The notes under the pieces are model-generated. The model saw only the letters and a program-made list of their open reading frames with translations, made no database searches and had not been told where the DNA came from. From Camelus bactrianus (Eukaryota > Chordata > Mammalia > Artiodactyla > Camelidae): a DNA stretch of 64,000 bases. Within the stretch, counting starts at the first letter, position 1. Each line of letters begins with the position of its first letter. The position numbers and the translations under genes are program-made. Below are positions 34,083 through 45,490 of the stretch, piece after piece. The DNA lies in NCBI RefSeq assembly GCF_048773025.1, contig NC_133541.1, positions 115,041,912 to 115,105,911 on the forward strand. Direction: 5' to 3'.

Positions 34083-35024
34083 GGACATTTCATCAACTTT
34101 TTTCTCTTCCACCAGCAACCCTCACATGTCTTAGCTGTTCTCAGGATCTTACCTTCAAACTTACCTGAAAAGCCATCTTCTTTTATGATCCCTAAACCTC
34201 ATACCTCTTTTCTCCTTTCTTGGCTGCGTACAGGTACCAAAGAACCCATCTGGCCTTCCTGAAAGGGTGCAGAGAGGAACAGACTAAGCAGGCAAATTCA
34301 GATTTCTCTTTCACAGATCAGGAACACTTGTGTTCATTTTCAGCTTCTCCCCAGAGAAGTGGACATTTATCTTCTATCAGAGGCTGAGCATACCAGCAGC
34401 ACGCAGTGGGAGGGTAGCTTCGGTCTCTGAATCTGCCCTGAGGCTGCCTAAGGATGGGGGCCACAGAGAGTCCTTGTGGCCTCATTCCCAGAAGGGAAAT
34501 TCTGGCAAGAGTAGAGAAAAGCCATCCAGAATGTTTGTTTTTTAGACGCTCTCTCAGTGGGGCGGGCTCCCTGCAGAGCCCTCTCCGCTCCTCTTTTCTG
34601 CTTCTCATCCTCCCACTTCCAGGGCCTCCCTTCTGCCTCCTCAGCTGGATGTTCCAGGGGGCTGCCTTCTAGGGCAGATGTCAGGCCACACTGGCAGGGG
34701 TTATCCCAGAGGGGACCAGGGCCCCCCGGGAAACGGGAATTGGATCATTCTTTTGTTGGAAGATAATAGGGCCTTTCTTTTTCTATTTTCCTTCTAGAAA
34801 AGAAAAGAAGGAGGGAAGGGAAGAGAAGGAAGAAAGGATGCAGAGAGGAAGAGAATCTGGTTTAGACTTTACTTAGGTGATATGGGCTGAACAAACCCTG
34901 TTCAAAAAGCCATCCTTGCTTCTTTGCTGAGTGACATTAATCTCCTAGGTGCACATGGCTCTTGTCTAAATTCAAAAGTACTTTTCTGGAAGGAGGGAAG
35001 ACTCATTCTAACAGTTAAATGGCT
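34083..35024. other. Unassigned non-coding stretch
   Basis: No gene. A pyrimidine-to-purine switch occurs at 34770-34858, where 34796-34858 is almost all purine on +. Otherwise unassigned. Confidence 0.4.
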
Positions 35025-35185
35025 CATAGAGCCATGTTCCCTAAACTTGAAGGTACAGGAATTCCCTGGAGGTCTTGGTAAAATGCAGAAGCCTGAGACT
35101 GTATTTCTGACAAGATCCCGGGTGATGCTAATGCCGATGGTCTGTGGACAACACTGCGTAGCAAGGTTGTGCAGTGCTCAAAACT
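35025..35185. mobile_element. MER5A hAT fragment
   Basis: 'ttccctggaggtcttggtaaaatgcag', 'gggtgatgctaatgccgatgg' and 'tggacaacactgcgtagcaagg' match MER5A-type elements in order. Confidence 0.7.
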
Positions 35186-35189
35186 AGAA

Positions 35190-35330
35190 GCAACCTTAGA
35201 GATAAATTTGAATCCCGTCCTTTTACAAATAGGACAGCTGTAGCCCTGAGTGGTTGTGTAACTCTTCGAGGCCACACAGCTGGTGAGCAGTGGAACCACC
35301 ACTCCCAGGTGTGCACTATTTCTACTTCCT
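35190..35330 (-). mobile_element. MIR SINE fragment
   Basis: 'tttacaaataggacagctgtagccctgagtgg', 'taactcttcgaggccacacagctggtgagcagtgg' resembles reverse-complement MIR. Confidence 0.6.
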
Positions 35331-36059
35331 TCCCCAGGAAGGAAGCAAGGCAGGAATATAAAACAGATGCCGGACACAGTAGAATATGAACACTTGAAAA
35401 GAGCATCTGGACCTGGAGAAACAAATACCCAAGTCCACTCTGCCAGTGGTCCTGAAGTTAGGACCCTGGGCTGTGACCCTCTTCACTAAAAATCTGGTTA
35501 CTACTGACTGGTAGCCTGGCAGCCACAGATTTGAGAAAAGGGGAACTGCTGATGCTTCCCTGAGTCTTGGTTGGGACAGGTAATTATTGGTGGTTGTCAA
35601 GGTAGAATCTTAAGTGAGTGCCTTTATGGTCCATCAGGCACTTCCTGGGGAGAAGAATTACCTAGAATAATAGGGCCAGGTGGGGGCAGGTGAGATCCTC
35701 ACCAGGGCTAACCCTCAGGAGAAGATCTAAGAAGAGCCGACTGGTATACTGGAAACCCAGTGGGTATTTGATTCCTGAGAACCTTTGCACCTCCTGGACC
35801 CTCTCGTTTTTATATCACTCCTCCTCATTGTCTTGAAAGTAGCACTTTGTCCAAGACAGCTGGGAATCCTGACATTGGAAATAAAATTTCCCAAGAGGGA
35901 ACACATTTGTTCTGTAGTGTTGACCAGGCCAAACCACTGTAGTGAGCTAGATTACTACAAGAAGGCACCCTGGACTGAATGTTTTAAGACCTACGTTTTA
36001 GGCGTGATTCTGTTACTTGTCAGCCCTTGAGAGGGTTTCTAGGGAAATGGTACCATTTA
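35331..36059. other. Unassigned non-coding stretch
   Basis: No repeat or gene recognised. Confidence 0.4.
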
Positions 36060-36425
36060 TTCCTTCAGTCACTCACTCATTGATTCTTTCAGTCAATCAA
36101 CAAACATTTATTGAGCACCAACTCATGTGCCAAAATTCAAAGGCACAAAAAATCCTCTGTGATCTCAAGGGTTTCATAGTCTAATATGGGAGATGGGTAA
36201 ACGACCTATTAATTATAATGTAGCTATGAGGCATGCAGGAAACATGGAGTGTGGGACATAAAGGAGAAACAGTGACATCAGGTTGGTTGGTGGGAGAAGG
36301 CTTCCTGGAAGAAGTGCCAGTTAAATTGAGCCTTGTGGAAAGAAGTGGAAGGGGAGGGATCACAGAAAGGGCCTTCTAGGCAGAGAGGGCAGTATGCACA
36401 CGGCTGGGGCCTTGGAACTGCCCAA
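36060..36425 (+). repeat. Unnamed ancient repeat, copy
   Basis: Opens 'cattgattctttcagtcaatcaacaaacatttattgagcacc', then 'tctcaagggtttcatagtcta', 'agaaggcttcctggaagaagtgcc' and 'ccttctaggcagagaggg'. This order recurs at 44650, 47370, 52140 and 58590. Common in mammals; family name not recalled. Confidence 0.65.
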
Positions 36426-36584
36426 ACCACTCAGGAGACTGCATGTTTTTAAGTGTGGTTGGACCACAGGATTCATGGTGGTGTGATGTGGGTGGGGTCC
36501 ATTCACCAGGAGCTTGTGTACTAAGCTGAGGCCCAGTTTCAGTTAGATAAAGCTGTGAAGAGAAACTTTTATGTAATTAGTTAA

Positions 36585-36745
36585 AATAACTCTATGTATT
36601 AAGCCTATTGCTATTCTTTAATCCTCACACCAAGCCTGTCAGGTAGGCACTGATATTGTACCTGTTGTACAGATAGAGAATTTGAGGCTCGCAGAGGGTG
36701 AGTAACTCAAAGCCACGCAGCTGAAGTTTTGATACACAGGGCTTG
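36585..36745 (-). mobile_element. MIR SINE fragment
   Basis: 'taatcctcacaccaagcctgtcaggtaggcactgatattg' and 'gagaatttgaggctcgcagaggg' match reverse-complement MIR. Confidence 0.8.
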
Positions 36746-36779
36746 CTGTCAGCCCCAACAGGTGCAGAATACCGGTTCA

Positions 36780-36935
36780 TAACAAAAATTTTAACCCTCT
36801 TTTATTATTGTGAAATTAAGTTCAAACATAATATTCATTTAGATACATAATTTTAAAAGACAATATAATGCCCACCTGTAATATAAACAAAAAGAAAAGA
36901 AAAATAATTTGAAAATAAAATAATACATATTTCCA
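36780..36935 (-). mobile_element. Old LINE-1 3' UTR fragment (tentative)
   Basis: 'cttttattattgtgaaattaagttcaaacataa' and 'cacctgtaatataaacaaaaagaaaag' resemble reverse-complement L1M 3' UTR, like 39285 onward. Confidence 0.4.
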
Positions 36936-37595
36936 TGTGGAAATGCCCGGACGTGACTATTCTAGCACTAGGAAGTAGGTGATGGTTGGAACTGTGTGTG
37001 GAATCCCCTTGAATACAACAGCTGCAGGTGCAGACTCCTAGCTCGGTGTTGGAGGAATGAAGTAAGTACTGTGAGCAGTGACGCTGAGACTGAACTGATT
37101 CCCTGAAACACCATCCTTGGTAAAGCTCTGAACGACAAAGTATAGCATTCTCTCTAAGACTGGTCGCAGCACCAGGGTATGAACGCTGATCAGCCAATTG
37201 CAGAGTCTGAGCAGACAGCCCCTTTGTGGGGATGACCGCTCCCTCCCGGGGGTGGCTCCCTGTCCAGGAGTGCCAGAGGTGGCTCGGAAGGGCCTGAAGA
37301 GGCCCCCCCGGGCGATGGGGTTGTTGTGCTGCTGAGCCCCAGGGCTCCCCACAGGACTTTGCAATGACAAATTGGGCTGCCTTGCCAGCTCCACCTCGTT
37401 TTCCTGGTGGTCGGGGTCTCTTCGGTCCTGGACGCTTGACTGAGAAGTTTTCCCAGTCCTTCAGTGCTGACTTCTACGTCTTTCGACTAAGTTACAGCAG
37501 GACTCTAACCTCGTCTAACCACAGGTGGAACATGTAACACCTCCCATTGGACTTGAAGAATGAGAGTTGAGAACAAGAGGCAATTCGGTGATTTT
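36936..37595. other. Unassigned GC-richer segment with coding-like frame
   Basis: On the minus strand 37038-37394 is open for 118 codons in one frame, and an overlapping 114-codon frame (36853-37197) continues past it. The translation is proline/glycine/serine-rich with no domain I recognise. It could be an old retrocopy or non-coding DNA. I cannot name a parent gene. Confidence 0.25.
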
Positions 37596-37599
37596 ACAA

Positions 37600-38030
37600 G
37601 TATTTGCCAAACCTCTGATTTTTGGTTATCTATTATTATTAACAAACCATGCCAAACCTCAGTGGCCTAAAACAACAATAACTGAGTCTCTCTCAAGATC
37701 TTGTGGGTTGACTGAGAGGTTCTTCTGCTTCACATGGTGTTGGCTAGGGTGCCCAGATGCCAACTGGTCATGAGGGACTCTCTCTTCTTTGATGTGAGCC
37801 CTTCCCCGTGGCTGCTTGGGCTCCCTCACAGCATGTCTGCCAGATTCCTAAAAGAGTCTCTCTAAGTGGCCAAGGCAGAAGCCATGGGTCTTTTTTAAGG
37901 CACAGCCTCAGGAGTTAGTCTCATTTCTGCAGCATTCTTGTGGCCAAAGCAAGTCCTAGGGCTAGTCCAGATTTGAGGGGAGGTGAAATAGAGTGCATTT
38001 TTTGATGATGAACTGCAGAGAGTTTATGGC
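37600..38030 (-). mobile_element. LTR fossil, MaLR-like
   Basis: 'aacaaaccatgccaaacctcagtggcctaaaacaacaata', 'gtgggttgactgagaggttcttctgcttcacatggtg' and 'tccagatttgaggggaggtg' match the same LTR family as 27270-27665, in the same orientation. Confidence 0.65.
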
Positions 38031-38034
38031 CATC

Positions 38035-38800
38035 TTTACTCCACCAAAACCTACCATGTCCAAGGCACAGACCTAGGTTCCCAGGGATATTAATGGCAAA
38101 ATCAGACATAATCTTTAACCTTGTGAGTTTATAGTTGAGTGGCAGGAGAAAGAAATCAGCTAGCTACACAGGCACGTGCATAAGTCAGAGGGCTACGTAG
38201 GGAGGTGTTTGATGCTATGAGAGCATAAAAACAGGGAGCAAAGTCATAACCAAGAAAGTCAGAGAAGACTTATCTGATAAGTTAGTACTCAAGCTGAGAT
38301 CTGAAGAATCCAAGAAGGCACTTAAGTTTAAGTGCCTTGCAGATGGTAGCTCCTCAAGTAATAATTGGTTTTTGAATAAATAAATGAATACAAGAGTAAT
38401 GGGCATGTGCAGGGTCTCTGTGGTGGGAAAACCAGTGTGGCTGGGGAGTGGAGACGGTGGAGTCTGTGGTATGAGAGGAGGCTGGAGGAGGACAGACCAC
38501 TGTAGACCCATGAAGCTGTGTTAAAGGAGCTGAGTCTTCAGCCTCGGAGTAATGGGTTTGAAGCCAGGACAAGCTGGTCTAATAAGGTTTGGGCTTTGAG
38601 AAGGTCACTCTGACTGTAATATGGAGAGTCAAGTGGCTTGGAGGGGTAGGTGGTAAGTGGGAGAAGCAGAGGAGGAGGGATGGAGGGAGGATGGTGAGGA
38701 TGCTCTACAGTTGTCTAGGCAACTGGTGGCAGTGCTGTGACCAAGTGACGAATGTGGAGTTAGAGAAAACTCTGAAGGGTTCTGCCAAGGTTCTGGGAAG
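38035..38800 (+). repeat. Unnamed ancient repeat, longest copy
   Basis: It shows both halves of the repeat: 'caaaacctaccatgtccaaggcacagacctagg...', then 'ccagtgtggctggggagtgg', 'gaccactgtagacccatgaagctg', 'gctttgagaaggtcactctgactg' and 'gctctacagttgtctaggcaactgg'. This links the 5' blocks seen in other copies with the block found reversed at 25310. Confidence 0.55.
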
Positions 38801-39284
38801 AAAATGACTCTGAACTGGTGGCCAGATCCTTTTCTGTCATTAACTAACCGCCCTGGGAGCCTGTGGAACATGCAGGGTGTCTGGACCAGCCAAAAGTGCG
38901 TGAGCCCTGGGAGGCAGCTTGTGGCACTCGGAGAAAGCCATGGCAGAGGCAGACAGAGCTTGCTTTTGCCCCCAGAGTTCAGGCTGGGGCGCCTTCTCTT
39001 GCCTCAGGCTCTGAAGAGGAGTATTGACTTCTGCAGCTCAGAATATAATTTGGGCATTTGCTTTCACTTTCAAGCCTCTCCTCTTGTTCTGCTCTTATCC
39101 TGGGGGCGGTGAGACCGTGGCTCTGGAGATCGATGGCTGGAAACAGAATGAGGCTGGGAGAGCAGGCTTCTTCACTCAAGTGTATGCTGTTCTAAGCTGG
39201 CGCATGAGTCACTATCGGCTCCCCCGAGACACAGGAACAGGGGCCACACATTAGCATTCTCCATTTGAGGCATGGTGAGAGTGT
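38801..39284. other. Unassigned non-coding stretch
   Basis: No repeat or gene recognised. Open frames of 76-102 codons overlap on both strands. Confidence 0.4.
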
Positions 39285-41110
39285 TGCTTTTAACTTTCTT
39301 ATTGTGGAAAATTTCAAACTTATTCAAAAAATGAATAGTATCATAAAGCCAACAATGATCATCTCGTGGCCAGTCTTGTTTTGTCAAGGTCCCCAGCCTC
39401 TCTCCCCTGTATCATTCTGAAGCCAATCCTAGACAGCATGTGATTTCATCTGTAAATACCTTAGTACCATTCTTCAAAAGACTTGGACTCTTTAATTTAA
39501 AAAAAAATTAGCTTAGAAATATTAACAATTAGAAATACCATCACATTTGTAATTATGATGTATGTCATGATGCATTCATCAAATGATTAATAGATATGTG
39601 TGCACTTTTCCCTAATTGTCTTATTTTAAAAGTTTCTGTTTAATTTGTTTACTTGAATCAGAACCCAAATAAAGTCCATACATTGTGATGGATTACTACG
39701 CCTTTTAAGCTGCTTGTAATCTATAGATTCCCCCTCCATTGCTCTCTTTTAAAAATTTTTTCTTGCAAGCATTTTGTAGAGGAAACTGAGCAAGTTGTCC
39801 TGTAGAGTTTCTCACACCTTGATCTTACTGATGACATCTCTGTGTGGTGACATTTAACAGATTCCTTTTCCCTTGTGCTTACTGTAAATTGGTAGTCAGA
39901 TGTTGAACTTTGATGATATTCACAACCAATTTTTTTTTTTTTTTTTGGCAAGGCTGTTTCATTGGTGGCGCTCTGTTCTTCTGTCATGAGGTGCACAGTA
40001 TCTGATTGTCTCTCTGCAGTGTGAGCAGCTGCTGATCATGGCTTAGATCCATTAATTCATATTGTAAAATGGCATGGACTGATTCTGTATTTCCTCTTTT
40101 TTTAAATTAGCTAGAATACCTCTGCAGAGAAACTTTCCTTCGTCAATGTTTGGTTATGCTGAGGCATACTTCTTGTAGGGAAATATAATTAATACTCAGC
40201 TCTTTTCCTTTATTTACCAGCTTTCTCAGTAATATGTTGGTTCCACAGCAACCTCCAAGGGTGAATAATGAGTGTTTTTAAATATCATGAATTTAAATTT
40301 ATTAGATGTGATTCGTTGGTTAGGTGCTTGGATTGTTCCCTCTTCGGCTGGTGGGAGTCTCTTCAAGCTGGCTTCTAAGTCCTTTTGACACAGTCCTCGT
40401 AATCTTTGATAGTCTCCTCACTATGACAGATTTTCCAGGCTCATTTTGTACATTGCCTGCCCCAGACATGAAATCAGTCATTTCTCTGAAAAGCCCTGGT
40501 TTCTTTTAGTGAGAAATGGTGTTTAGAGATAACAATCTAGACACAAGGAGTGACTGTTGTTTTTAGGCCTTTTTTTTTTTTTTTTATGGATAGACCTTGG
40601 AAATATGTATCATACAGATAGTTTTTATTCAAAATCAGCATTACACCGTTTTTACTCACTACCATCTATCTTACACCTGAATTTCCTTTCTCCCATGTTG
40701 AAAATCTCAGTTTTCTGTTTGACTGTTTGACAAAATTATTCGTTTGACTTATCCCAAAGCAGTCTCAGAATAACAATACCAACACTTCTGCCACCAGGAC
40801 AGTTACTAAAAACTGCTCCTTCCCACCCTCGTTCCTTTTGTCCTTAGAATATGTCTTAGTAGGGATGTGCAGCATTCTCTCAGCTGACTGTGCTTTAAAG
40901 TGGCTTTGAATAGTTCCTCTCTATGTGGTTAGCCAACAACTGGTTACATGGTTAAGTTTCTTTGCTTCATTTTACCTTGAGTTTTTAGAGAGTGCTTTGT
41001 AAAACAAGATACATTTTTGAAAAGTCCCTGTCACCTCCACCCAATTCCGTCCTTCTTGCTACAAGTAACCACTTAAAAATTAAATGATTCATCTTTCTGT
41101 TGCATAGATA
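39285..41110 (-). mobile_element. Old LINE-1 3' UTR region, minus strand
   Basis: 'tttcttattgtggaaaatttcaaacttattc', a diverged 'gaagccaatcctagacagcatg' block, 'ttccttttcccttgtgctt', 'gctgcttgtaatctatagattccccctcc' and, near 41000, 'acatttttgaaaagtccctgtcacctcc' match blocks of L1M-type 3' UTRs in reverse complement. T-runs (39932-39948, 40569-40586) interrupt it. Continuity across the whole span is an inference. Confidence 0.55.
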
Positions 41111-41204
41111 CTGATCTAGATAATGTTTCACTTGTTGAAGTTGTTCCTACACTCAGATAAATTGTAGTATATGATACATTATTTACCATTGCTGAATCAC
41201 AAAA

Positions 41205-41395
41205 AAACTGGATTCAAATCCCACCTATGCCTCTTACGGGCATGTGTCTTATGCCTGCTGAGTCTCAGTTTCTCATCTGTAAAATCAGAGCAGGGATACC
41301 CACCTTCAAGGGTTGTGACAGTTACATATGTGTGTTAAGTACCAGTGCATTATGTGACACATAGTAGGTGCTCAATATGTAGTAGCTCTAATGGT
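41205..41395 (+). mobile_element. MIR SINE
   Basis: 'ggattcaaatcccacctatgcctctta', 'gagtctcagtttctcatctgtaaaatcag' and 'gacacatagtaggtgctcaatatg' are a clear + MIR. Confidence 0.9.
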
Positions 41396-41569
41396 TTTAA
41401 AAATTTTAAATGTTATATTTAATAATTTTTATGCGCCTCTCATTTGATAAGAACCTGTTATTCTCCATCAGTGTCCCACAGTGAAGCTTAAGAAGGGTGA
41501 ATGGGCAATTTGAGAGTCATTGAATAAAGATGCAAAGAATTAGAATGTTAATACTGGCCTGAGCCCCGA

Positions 41570-41680
41570 GAGAGCTCAGCAACCATCCTGCTTACTTTAC
41601 AAGGAGAGAAACAGAGACCCAGAGAGAACAAGTGATTTTCCTAAGGCTACAAACCGGGGTGGGACAAGCGTGCTGGCGCT
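41570..41680 (-). mobile_element. MIR SINE fragment
   Basis: 'ttacaaggagagaaacagagacccagagagaacaagtgattttcctaagg' is reverse-complement MIR core. Confidence 0.7.
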
Positions 41681-42104
41681 GCTCCGCCCAGTTCTTTTTC
41701 AAGGTAACTTTTCTCTAAAGCAAAATGCATCTTCTGCAGTTTGGTAGAAATTTCTTTGCACATTTCTGCATTCTCTCTGTAAAAGGAGAGACCGGGTGAG
41801 GCATGGGTCCGGGAAACTATGCCTTGAAGAATAGTTTCTTCCCTCCCTTGGTATGTAAACATAGTAACAATGACTGGGGCTGATCCCTATCACTGAGCAG
41901 GGCTCATGAATCTATCCAGTTGGGGATTGTGGTAATGATAAGGAAGTTCAAGGAACAGTCCTTTACCCTCAGGGGGCTTTAAAACAATTAAAACAACTTC
42001 AAATTCACTTAAAAACTAAGCATGGGCTGTAAAAATGTGTGTCAGTGCTTAAAATAATAATGCATTTTAATAGCATCCTCTTATTTTTCATTGCCTCAAC
42101 CTTT
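41681..42104. other. Unassigned non-coding stretch
   Basis: No repeat or gene recognised. Confidence 0.4.
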
Positions 42105-42260
42105 GGACATTGTAACTGTTATTATTTCTGTTTTGTATATATGGAAACTAACATTTAAGTAGGTCTGTGGCTTTCTCAAAGTTACACAGCTAATGAGCAG
42201 AAAAGCTGGGTTTGCATTCAGGTCTGTGACTCCCAACTCCCATGCTCTTCATCAGATGCT
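42105..42260 (-). mobile_element. MIR SINE
   Basis: 'ggaaactaacatttaagtaggtctgtggctttctcaaagttacacagctaatgagcag' then 'ctgggtttgcattcaggtctgtgac' is reverse-complement MIR. Confidence 0.85.
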
Positions 42261-42424
42261 CACAAGGCAGTAATGCATTTCAAAGCTAACCTGCTTCTGA
42301 GCTCATTTGTTTGGGGACAAAAAGAAGGAAAAAACAGAAAGGGTATATCCCAGAACAATTAGCAAGCATTTAATATTTAACTGATTAATTAGCTCAGCCA
42401 TTCTTTCATTCATTCTTTGCTTCT

Positions 42425-42615
42425 TAAGTGCCTTAAGTGTCTGGACTCTAAAGCCACACTGTCTGGATTTGAATCCTGAATCTACCACTTACTAGCTGAG
42501 CAGGTGGCTTATCGTCTCCGTGCCTCAGGATCTTCATCAGAATACTGGGGATACCTCATGGGTTGTTGAGCTCATTTGTAAAAGCACTTACAGCTATGCC
42601 TGGTTCATGCTAAGA
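42425..42615 (+). mobile_element. MIR SINE
   Basis: 'gtctggactctaaagccacactgtctggatttgaatcctgaatctaccacttactagctgagc' begins a well preserved + MIR that runs to 'gcctggttcatgc'. Confidence 0.9.
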
Positions 42616-42654
42616 GCCTCATGATTGTCCTTATGTTGTTCCTGCTGCTGAGCA

Positions 42655-42855
42655 GTGTGTTTGCTGGTCTGTGTTTTGGTGAAAAGAATCAGGAGTCCTG
42701 GGTTCTGGGTTTAGCTCTGCCCCCAGGAGCCACGTGACCATGGGCAGGTTACCTGCTATCCTTGAACCTCAATTTTCTTACCTGCAAAAGGAAGGGCTTT
42801 GACTCCGTGATCTGTAAAGTCCTTCTACCTTCAAGTTTCAAAGTTTTGAGGGGTC
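42655..42855 (+). mobile_element. MIR3 SINE
   Basis: 'caggagtcctgggttctgggtttagctctgcc', 'cacgtgaccatgggcaggttacc' and 'tttgactccgtgatctgtaaagtccttctacc' fit the MIR3 order, which ends 'ggtcccttccagctct'. Confidence 0.8.
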
Positions 42856-43007
42856 TGCTCTCTCTCCTTATCACAAATATGGGTTCCATCTTAACAGCAT
42901 AGTCTTTATAGATGGAAGCTCATTTTAAAAATGATCTGTTTCACTCTTAACAGATAAGGAAAGGGAGGCTGACACCCCTTCATTTTTTGTCCCCAGTCTT
43001 TTTTCTT

Positions 43008-43428
43008 TTCAAACTTAGGTATAATTGCTATATAGTCTTATATGTTACAGGTGTACAATACAGTGATTCACAAGTTTCAAAGGTTATACTCCATTTATAA
43101 ATATTATAAAATGTTGGCTATATTCCCTCTGTTGTACACTGTATCCTTGTAACTTACTTTGTATCTAATAGTTTGTACCTTTTACTCCTTCACCTCTCAA
43201 TTGCCCCTCCCCCGCCTCCCTCTTACCACTGGTAACCACTAGTTTGTTTTTTATATATGTGTCTGCTTTTTTGTTATACTCACTGGTTTGTTGTATTTTT
43301 TAGATCCCAAGTGTAAGTGATCTCATACAGTATGTCTCTGTCTTATTTCACTTAGCATAAGTGCCCTCCAAGTCCATCCATGTTGCTGCAAATGGTGAAA
43401 TTTCATTCTTTTCTATTGCTGAGTAAAA
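43008..43428 (-). mobile_element. LINE-1 3' end, minus strand
   Basis: 'ttacaggtgtacaatacagtgattcacaagttt', 'tgttgtacactgtatccttgtaactta', 'cctccctcttaccactggtaaccactag', 'gtgatctcatacagtatgtctctgtc' and 'ccatgttgctgcaaatggtg' are the reverse complement of a mammalian L1 3' end. It is 5'-truncated and about 420 bases long. Confidence 0.9.
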
Positions 43429-43469
43429 GCAGGGGGAGCCTTATGCCTATTCTGCATGTGTTTCTCAAA

Positions 43470-43640
43470 GTCTGATCCTCAAACCACCCACCTCAGAACC
43501 ACCTGGGCTGCTGTTAGAAATACAGAGGCCAGGGCCTCAACCCACCCACTGAGTCAGAGCTTCTGGAGGTGGAGCCTGGATAACTCCCTGCTTCATGAGG
43601 ATCCCAGGTGACTCCTGTGGCAACTCATGTTTCAACTACT
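43470..43640. mobile_element. MER5A hAT element
   Basis: 'gtttctcaaagtctgatcctcaaacc', 'cagaaccacctgggctgctg', 'ctgagtcagagcttctggaggtgg' and 'ggatcccaggtgactcctgtgg' follow MER5A. Confidence 0.8.
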
Positions 43641-43689
43641 GGAGAAGAGGAGAGAGAGACAGAGATGCCAGCGCTGAGTCAGATAAGCC

Positions 43690-43862
43690 AGAGTAGGGTT
43701 CTCAGACATAAACGTGCACATGAGGTAGTTGAGGATCTTCTTAAAATGCAGATTTAGGTTCAGGAGGTCTGGGGTGGGGCCCTAGAGCCTGCATTCCTTA
43801 CAAAATTCCAGGTGATGCTGAAGCTGCTGGCCCACGGACCAGACTTTGAGTAGCCAGGCTTC
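43690..43862. mobile_element. MER5A hAT element
   Basis: 'gggttctcagacataaacgtgcac', 'cttcttaaaatgcag', 'caggaggtctggggtggggcc' and 'ccaggtgatgctgaagctgctggcccacggacc' end with 'actttgagtagccaggct'. It lies in tandem with the copy 50 bases upstream. Confidence 0.85.
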
Positions 43863-44647
43863 CTAGCTCCACTAGGGAGCTGTATGACCTCGGGAAAAGT
43901 ACTTCATTTCTCCCAGCCCCAGGTTCTTTCTAAAGAGGGAGAAAGAAGTGCCTATAACACAGGGTTTTTAACTGGATTAAACCACATAATATATATAAAG
44001 CTGCTTGCCACAGCACCTAGCATATTGGCGGTTAGAAAAGATTTATCTATATCTATATATCTGAATATCTACTACAGCAACAAATTTCATTGACTTAGAC
44101 TCTTAGAGAGTGGGATACTGGGGGATGTGCATTTTTAACTGAGATCTGTAGATGACTCTTAGGCACTCTGTCTCTGTCAAAGACAGGAAAGTCCCCAACC
44201 TAATTCTGAGTTCTCCAAATCCCACAGGCATCAGTTTGAAAATGTTTTGTTTAGGAAGCCATGTGGTGAGGCCTTCAATAAAACTGTTGCTCCTCAAACA
44301 GCACAAGTAATGAGAGTTTTGTGAGGCAGCTTTCATTGCTTTCTGAGCAAATGTACATTGGAAGACTCCTGCTTCCCCTCGGGATGTCAGAAAGGGACCC
44401 AAATCATCAAATCCACGAGCATGATGCTCTAACTCTATTTTCTGGGCATGGCTGCCAGGAGATACATGGGAGGGGGTGCCTGGGATGGAATTCAGAGTCA
44501 CAGGCTCAGAGCTCTTGCTGGGGACTGAAGTTCCTGTGGGAGAGAAATTCATTTGCACAATAAGCCATTTACCCTTCCATGTGGGGCCTCCGGCTGTAAC
44601 CTGACCTGGATTTAGAATCTGAAGTTTTCATTGACTGAGTCTGGGAA
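43863..44647. other. Unassigned non-coding stretch
   Basis: A 151-codon minus frame (44103-44558) overlaps an 80-codon + frame. It has no domain I know. The first 190 bases may hold a decayed MIR ('gtatgacctcgggaaaagtacttcatttctcccagcccc'). Confidence 0.4.
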
Positions 44648-45050
44648 ATGCAATTCAACAAATCTTTATTGAGCATCCATCATCCCAGGTGCTGTGCTAG
44701 GTGCAGGGACACAAGACTAGCAAGACAGTTAACATCCCTGAGAGGGGTGGTGGCAGGAAGTAAGCACATAAATGAACAAATGAGTAAATAAGTCCATTTT
44801 AGATTCCAATGAGGGCTAGGAAAGAAATAAGCAGAGAAATATAATAGAGAGAGAATGAGACTCATTTGAAGAGGGCCAGGAAAGGCCTCTTTGAGGAGGT
44901 GATAATTTAGGTAAGGCTCATAGCATGAACATGAATTGGCCCTTCAAAGAGGAGAGGAAGAGCATTCCAGAAAGAAGGAACAGTTGTGTGAAGACTCTGC
45001 AGATATGTAAAGAACTTGTCTTGTTGGAATGACTGGAAAAAAGCAACATG
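44648..45050 (+). repeat. Unnamed ancient repeat, copy
   Basis: 'caacaaatctttattgagcatccatcatcccaggtgctgtgctaggtgcagg', 'caggaaaggcctctttgaggaggtgataatttagg' and 'agagcattccagaaagaaggaacag' give the family order. Confidence 0.7.
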
Positions 45051-45061
45051 GCTGAGGAGCT

Positions 45062-45095
45062 TGTGTGTGTGTGCGTGCATGCGCGCGCTTGTGGT
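45062..45095 (+). repeat. GT/GC alternating tract
   Basis: GTGTGTGTGTGCGTGCATGCGCGCGC: a short Z-DNA-prone microsatellite. Confidence 0.8.
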
Positions 45096-45394
45096 GGGGA
45101 AGTGGCCCCAAATGAAGTTGAAGAGATGACTAATAATAATGGATAACACTTCTTGAGGACATAAAGGAATCAGGTGGAACAGATTTGAATGTCAGCTCCC
45201 CCGTTCATTATATATCCTGGACTTAAAAACCTCTCAGGTGTAAGAAACATCAATAAAATAATAAAAATGGGCTGAGGAGATCTACTACATGAAAAATGTA
45301 CATCAGTTGTGAGATTGTCTTTACTCCAGAGATGTTAAAATGTGAGGGGGAATAAACATGATTTTTAGAATCAAGGAAATATTTAGCATGTGAC

Positions 45395-45490
45395 AGTGGG
45401 GGATTTCTCCAAATCTCAGCTATCTTATCTGTAAAATGGGTGCAAGGACCCCTACTGTGCTGGGTTATTGTGAGCAGGTCTAGATATGTG
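45395..45490 (+). mobile_element. MIR SINE fragment
   Basis: 'ttctccaaatctcagctatcttatctgtaaaatgggtgcaagg' is the MIR core 3' side. Confidence 0.7.

Noticed and set aside
44103-44558. 151-codon minus frame
   Set aside because: No domain recognised and an 80-codon frame opposes it. Not supported as a gene.
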